Shown piece after piece: positions 58,319-64,000 of a stretch of 64,000 bases of DNA. A program made the position numbers and the translations under genes. The notes below the pieces were generated by a model, which did not search any database, was not told the origin of the DNA, and worked only from the letters and a program-made list of their open reading frames with translations. How positions within the stretch are numbered: position 1 is the stretch's first letter; every line of letters starts with the position of its first letter. The stretch covers positions 18,041,626 through 18,105,625 of the forward strand of contig CAKAKS010000062.1 of NCBI GenBank assembly GCA_916700875.1. Reading direction: 5' to 3'. Origin of the DNA: Sebastes aleutianus. Its lineage: Eukaryota; Chordata; Actinopteri; Perciformes; Sebastidae.

Positions 58319-59264
58319 TCCGGTGACCAGACGTACCGGATTGTCCCGGATTGTCTCGTTTCAAACTGGGTGTCCCGACAAATATCTGTAAAACACTCAA
58401 ATGTCCTGGTTTTCAACAGTCACTACCAAATTGTCCTGTTTATCACTCAACACTATAGCTACTTAAATAGATGTTTACCATGTTCTGTCCCACTCGTTAT
58501 TACGGAGCCCAGTATAGAGTGAGTGGCCATCGAGAGAAAGAATATAGCATATATATGAGGCCACAATTTACAAATTTATGTACATGAGATAAGTGCATAG
58601 AGAGCCAGCACAGCACATCCCTATGCAGTCTCTAACTGGAGTGATGTTGCGTGCCGTCAAGCCACAATTACACACGGGCACGGCAGATCCGCTGGTCACA
58701 TTCTGTGCAACCATGCATCAAACTGTTGGAAAATAACCACAGAACCCTTATGCGCACATCAAACATGTCCTTTTGATTAATTAATCTACACAGTTCCTTC
58801 TGCATCAACAGGCGTGTAATGGTGAATCACTTAGAACTTCGACCGTTCGTGCCAGTCTTTCACCAGTGTCTCCATTATTCTTAAATTATAGCCTACAGGT
58901 ATAGATGTGTGGCTGTGATAAGCAGCATGATGTGTTGGTGATTGTTGTGGTTCAAAACTAAAGTTTTAAAATAATTTCCAACCAAGTCCCAGAAACATTA
59001 AGTTTCCTCTGAAGAAAACTCTCTACAGGATTGCCCAACTGTCAGTGCGTCATGACAGCGATAGCCCTGTGATTAAAGGGGTTAGTGAATGTGATGAGTC
59101 ATGATTGTCACAGCCTCTAATGCAACCACCTATAAAATGCCTTCTTTCTGATCCCACCCCGGGCCCAAGTATGCCACAGGTGTACCAAGTTAGCCATCCT
59201 GATGAATGCCTATGGTGCGTGCATATTAGCCCGGTTTGGGGGTTTGAAAATATGGTCACTCTAC
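58319..59264. mobile_element. Possible DNA-transposon relic H
   Basis: The left end ccggtgaccagacgtaccgg with repeated gtcccgg motifs and the right end aaaatatggtcactctac share inverted gtgacca termini. I recall similar ends in fish hAT-type elements. The interior is decayed; short ORFs on both strands at 59050-59358 are not convincing. The span is about 950 bp. Confidence 0.4.
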
Positions 59265-60673
59265 AAAAAACCCTCTTGACAGGCTTCAAGGAATGAGTGT
59301 GTGTCCACCTCTTTTTACTCTCCAACGGACAGTATTTCTTCATTGAAAAAAAGAGCAAAGAATGACACTGGAGGCTTTTCTCGATGGAAAAAATGTTTTT
59401 TGCTCTTCTCCTGACTAGCTACAGCAAGAGTTTGATTGACAGATGGTTCATTCAATCACCTGCCAAGTATTTTCTGAAAGTGCCTGCCCCTTTCCCAAAC
59501 AGTTTCCAATGACGGTTTCCCAGATGGTTCTGTGTAACAAACCATCTGGCGGGTCAGGTTACATTGAAATCCCACACATTCCTCACAGTCCAGCTGTGTG
59601 CAAGCCTCGTGTTCCTAGCTTTTACAAAAATGACAATGATTAAAGGTAATGATCGTGAATCTATCAATTACCAGCTGCAGTAAGTAGCAGACTGTATTCC
59701 ATCCTGCAAACACTAGTCAGCAATTAGTCAGCGTCGCAGTGTTTCACAAGAACATGTAACGTCCCTCTGAACATCAAACAAGCCGCTCTATACCTCTACT
59801 AAATTATATAAGACATGAGTCAGCACAAATGAATCTTCTGTATAACACCCTGCTCTCATCCCTTTATAATGAGACATGAACCCTTGATGAAAAATCAATG
59901 AAAAGGCGATACCGAAAACACTTATATAAGACTGTTTGCCTCAGTGTCTTGATTCATGTTTGTTTTCAGTTTCAATCTGACAGCACTGAGGTGAGGGTAC
60001 ACTTGAGTGTTTCTGAGGGCAGTGGCCCATACGCTTTCGCTTCACATCCCCCCCAACCAACAGCGGGTCACACGGACATGTTATTTAACAGACGGCGTTC
60101 TTAACGCTACACTGGCGAAACGTCCCATGGAGGAAAGAGGTGTTTTCTCATCGTCTGCGCTCTCTAAAAAGAGACATAATCATGTCAACTGCTGGTATAA
60201 GCTTTTACAAAATAATAATAAATACATCCTGCTCTTGTTTCTGCCGCCGCCTTTAATTTGAGATAATGAGGTTTTATTGTCAAACCACTCGCAGTGCCTG
60301 CAGCCACACAGGTTAATCTGTAACTGGATACCAAAGCAAAACATTACATTCATAATTGGAATTGTAATAATGATATCTGTGACGTGCATGCAGTGATTTC
60401 ACTGCCTCTGACTGCCGTAGCGGGTGAGTGGGAAGGGTCTTGTCCTGAAGCAGCACTCAACGCATTTCACTTTCATTGGTTTCAATGAGGGCTCATTCCT
60501 CATGGAGTAATTCTGTTTTAGTGCTATTACACCAGGAAACGCTGGAGGAAAGGTGGTGCTCCATACATTTACATTCATTTACAGGTTGAATCCTAAATCA
60601 CTGTGGTTCATCACATTGTATGCTCCTGTTGATTGTGTTTTATCACTTATCCAGTCATTATTTTGGTGACATT
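59265..60673. other. Non-coding spacer
   Basis: No gene or repeat recognised. Confidence 0.4.
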
Positions 60674-60677
60674 TTAA

Positions 60678-61015
60678 AGGCCTTTACACACCGGGGGCGG
60701 GACGTAAACAACACGACAATGCTAAATACTCATGTGCGAATATTACACGTCTTTTATTGTGAAAGGTAAGAATGCAAGGAGTGGATCTGGTCTGCCTCTG
60801 TCAAGGTTGGAAGGAATAATACAGTTTGCCATCTTGGTTTGGACTACGGAGCCTCCGTGTTGTTTAGGCGCAACTCAACCCATTCTGCACAATGTGATTA
60901 GTTTATAGTCTTTATTTTGCCTGTGTGAAAGCATTAACGGAAAAACAACAGTTCGAAAAAATATATTGACGTGCAAATTAATCGCATTTAAAAAACACTG
61001 CCGGTCCTCCTATTT
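60678..61015. mobile_element. TTAA-type repeat L, partial
   Basis: TTAA (60674-60677) followed by aggcctttacacaccgggg and cgaatattacacgtctttt, a start I recognise from dispersed fish repeats. The right terminus is not found; the limit given is approximate. Confidence 0.4.
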
Positions 61016-61329
61016 AGCATTTATAAGTATATAAACATTTAATAATGGTTCATATCGCACTATAATGTAGTTGTTTTTATGAATACTGGGTTTTACCATA
61101 TTGTCATTCATTTTCTATTTCTACACCAGCCTCCAATTATGGGTGCCCAAAGGAGGAGTTATAGTTGTTAACAAATGCATTAATACATGCTTATATCTGT
61201 ATAGTGTGTTACAAACATTACATATTGCCTATAAATGCTAAGTGGAGTATTAAAATAAAGTGTGACCATTATTCAAACTTTTGTTCAACTGCGAGCAGTA
61301 TATTATATTTTACAGTTGGTGTGGTTTAA

Positions 61330-61652
61330 AGGTGCAGTGTGTAGGTTTGGCACCACCTAGCAGTGATGTTGCAGATTGCAACCACCTCAAACTTCTCCCG
61401 TGTGCCAAGCGTGTAGGAGAATTACGGTGACCAACGCAAAAAACGTGAATGGCTCTTTCAGTGTTTGGTTTGTCTGTTTTTGGGCTACTGTAGAACCATG
61501 GTGGCGTTTATATAGATATAAACGGCTCATTCTAAGTTAACTAAAACACAACAATTCTTATTTTCAGGTGATTATACACTAAAGAAAACATACTTATTAA
61601 TATATATTACATTTCTGCTAATAAAACTCCATAAATGCTACACACTGTTCCT
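61330..61652 (-). mobile_element. MITE family A, copy 5, complete
   Basis: TTAA at 61326-61329 and 61653-61656; ends aggtgcagtgtgtagg and gctacacactgttcct. In reverse orientation to copies 1-4. The interior includes gattgcaaccacctc, ccaagcgtgtaggagaa and ttcaggtgattatacac. 323 bp, uninterrupted. Confidence 0.85.
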
Positions 61653-61656
61653 TTAA

Positions 61657-64000
61657 TATGTCTTTTACAACTAAAACATTGCATAAATTGCTTTCTCTCA
61701 AGCTTGTACATCTTCAGTATTTGACTCCAGCTTATATCTAAAGTGGAAAATATCTCTAGGCTCCTAATGAAGATAAAACCGTTTCAAGGCCCATTTGCTG
61801 AATAGTAATTTGCAAAAGACTGAACGAGTGGGAGGTTAATTGGTTGAATTTAAAATCTCACTTGAATAAGATGCAACTACGAAGCTGGGAATGCTTCAGT
61901 GTTGCTCGTTTTGCTGGTCGATTAAGCTCAATCTCGACCATTAGCGTCTGGAAATCGATGAATGTAGTTTGACAGGAGGCATAATAATCGTAATGAGGAA
62001 ATATGCATCATTATTACTAGCACCAGTAGATTTTTTTCTACACTGGTGGAAAAACAAAGCTCAGATTGAACTTATTGAAACTTTGGATGTTGAATTCTCT
62101 TCACATTATCTCACATTTACTTTCTCAAGTAATAGATGATTATTTTTCTCTACTTGTGTATTCCCAATCGACAGGTGTTCAATCAGAGTAAAAAAAAATA
62201 TTCCACTCCTCTTCTCCTGGTTGCATCTCACAAGCTAGTTAAAATGTCTGCCCAGCATTCTGGGTGTGGGGGCTGGAGGGTAAGTAGGCCTATCAGGAAT
62301 TGTCAGTCAGTATCACGGCCACTTTCTGTGCTCTGCGACCCGTGTGGGGCCACACGGTGCATAACAAAGCGTCGTGCCCCGTGTACTTCACTCACATCCC
62401 CGCAGCACTCGCTGTCCTCTCAGCCTCTGGATTCCTCTCCGTGGGAGTCGGCAGCACTCCCCTCCTCTCAGCAGGAAGGATGCCAGTGATTTTGGTGAGG
62501 ATACACTAGGTTGAAAAAACGAAAAACCTAACACATAAATTGATCATGCACGCTGCAAGTCACACCACTTGTGCAATCAGAAGTGTGAAGCGAGTGCAAA
62601 TGAGCAGCTTGTGTGTGGCTTGTGTGCCGCTATCTGATTTCCTGCAGCAGAGCCTTCTGATTGTTCCTCCAGGCCAGTTTGTGTGACACATACATATTCT
62701 ATTACCCTCAGATTAGCATCACCGGATCTGCATCTACCAGATATTTATATTAAAACCAAGGATCAGTCCACTCTTTGCTTTTCTGTGCATTAAGGTTTCC
62801 AACACCATCTCTCTCCAATATTAGTATATATTCTGTGTCTTTGGGTTTCTAAGTGCTTTGGCTCAAACTCTCATTCAACTTGAGACGATTTCATTCACAC
62901 CAACTGGAGCGACAGTCTGCAGAGTGGATTTACCACTCCTCCAGCCTGGCCCATTTTCTAAACAGGTTGAATAGTGATGATAAAACTGTCAGGGAGTTTG
63001 CCAGAGGCTCTTTGTTTCTGGACATGAGGCGACTCGAGGTTCTGGCACAATAACAGAGCCAGCCAGGTTTCCTTAGCCTCCAAACAAAATCCAGCCCAAA
63101 GGACACAGATTGTGCTGGCTGTGAGGGGGTTCAGTCAGACTGACCGGACCTCAGTGACCTCTGTGGAGGAACTAGATTTCTTGTCTGGACTGAGCCTGAC
63201 CTTGAAACTCTTTCTGAAGATACTATAACTCACTCAGTCACCCGAGTCAAGATCACTGTTGCGCAAGATGACATTACAACTAGTGCACAGAGGTTACTAA
63301 TGGGCTTAAAATGAGCAAAAACATCGTTGAACTGGTTCAAACTACAGGGGAGAGGAGCATTGTTATACATTCTCAAACTAAATGTGACTACATGCAGTTG
63401 ATACCAGACAGACTTCATGTTACACTTTTTCCTCTCACACACTAAAATAACTCACACAGCAACTTTCAATCACTTTCACACAGTTTGGTGTGACAGTGAT
63501 TTACAGGATCAACTCTCTCACTTCCTGTGGTTGAAACAACGAATGCACAAGCTGTTGTATTTGTTAATGAGAGCTGCAGAGAGCTGAGAGGTGTGTTCAT
63601 TCCTGCAATAATAGGAATTGCTCTGCCGCATGAAGAAATTATGATTGTTTAACTGCAGGTTTTAATCAGAAGGAGCATTTATTATGAAGATGTGCTACAC
63701 CTGCAAGATGTTGCCAGTCCACTAGTGTATGACAGCATTTATGAAGATTTTTTCAATATAACTTTTACACAAAACACCCAACTTTTTATTGGGCTGAGTC
63801 GGTCAGGAACACCTATGTATATTGCTGAGTCAGTCCATAGTGTATGTAAGTGGATTTTAAGAACACAATGTTCCAAAACCTTGATAAATTCATGAATTTC
63901 AGCGTTGCAGAAGCTTATACATACAAATAAAACCATCACCTTTACTGCCTTATAGTATTAACTGTACCTGCCTGATTTAATCCACACCGGACTGTCTTGG
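61657..64000. other. Non-coding spacer
   Basis: A 117-codon frame at 62136-62489 has no domain, and splice signals are unconvincing. Nothing else supported. Confidence 0.35.

Noticed and set aside
59050..59358. Overlapping ORFs on both strands as a transposase relic
   Set aside because: No catalytic motif can be seen; only the termini hint at a DNA transposon.
62136..62489. 117-codon open frame on the + strand
   Set aside because: No family resemblance; low-complexity Ser/Pro run; no supporting signals.
1..64000. CRISPR arrays, rRNA, complete tRNA genes, endogenous retrovirus
   Set aside because: No regularly spaced repeats, no rRNA-like sequence, and tRNA-like boxes occur only within SINEs. 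No gag/pol-like frame or LTR pair was identified.

Overview
The window is nuclear DNA from a ray-finned fish, most likely a percomorph (perch-like) teleost. The evidence is spliced vertebrate genes with GT-AG introns, AT-rich and gene-poor flanks, fish-type L2 and other LINE fragments, tRNA-derived SINEs, and several dispersed miniature DNA-transposon families that I recognise as common in percomorph genomes. No bacterial-type operon, CRISPR array, phage or rRNA was seen.

Two protein-coding genes can be supported. (1) usp31 (ubiquitin-specific protease 31) lies complete on the + strand. I reconstruct 16 coding exons between 23469 and 35992 (3885 nt, 1294 residues), with consistent exon phases and the full catalytic core (Cys98, His691, Asp708, and a CPxC/CPxC zinc ribbon). 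A strong splice acceptor 36 nt before the ATG and a donor at 23139/23140 imply an untranslated 5' exon carrying a 52-codon upstream ORF. A long AT-rich 3' UTR probably runs to about 41.58 kb. (2) On the - strand, 4761-4619 looks like the first coding exon of a BAIAP3-type (Munc13-like) gene; its remaining exons would lie beyond position 1. The two genes are transcribed divergently, with about 18 kb between their starts.

Layout: 1-4.6 kb is the presumed baiap3 first intron, with MITE, SINE and L2 LINE relics. 4.8-21.3 kb is a gene-free spacer with nested transposons, LINE tails, SINEs and a candidate cis-element near 10.7 kb. 21.3-22.6 kb is a large GC-rich inverted repeat formed by two head-to-head MITEs, ending about 350 bp before the usp31 uORF. 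22.6-41.6 kb is usp31, with a doubled LINE tail in intron 1, a SINE in intron 12 and a possible alternative terminal exon in intron 15. 41.6-64 kb is gene-poor sequence with many MITEs, several nested inside one another with readable target-site duplications, plus two exon-like segments of unknown affiliation at 45.2 and 57.4 kb.

I found no clearly new biological system. The most informative observations are the divergent baiap3 first exon, the in-frame intronic terminal exon of usp31 with downstream AATAAA signals, the reciprocal nesting of TTAA-type MITEs, and the palindromic transposon pair beside the usp31 promoter.
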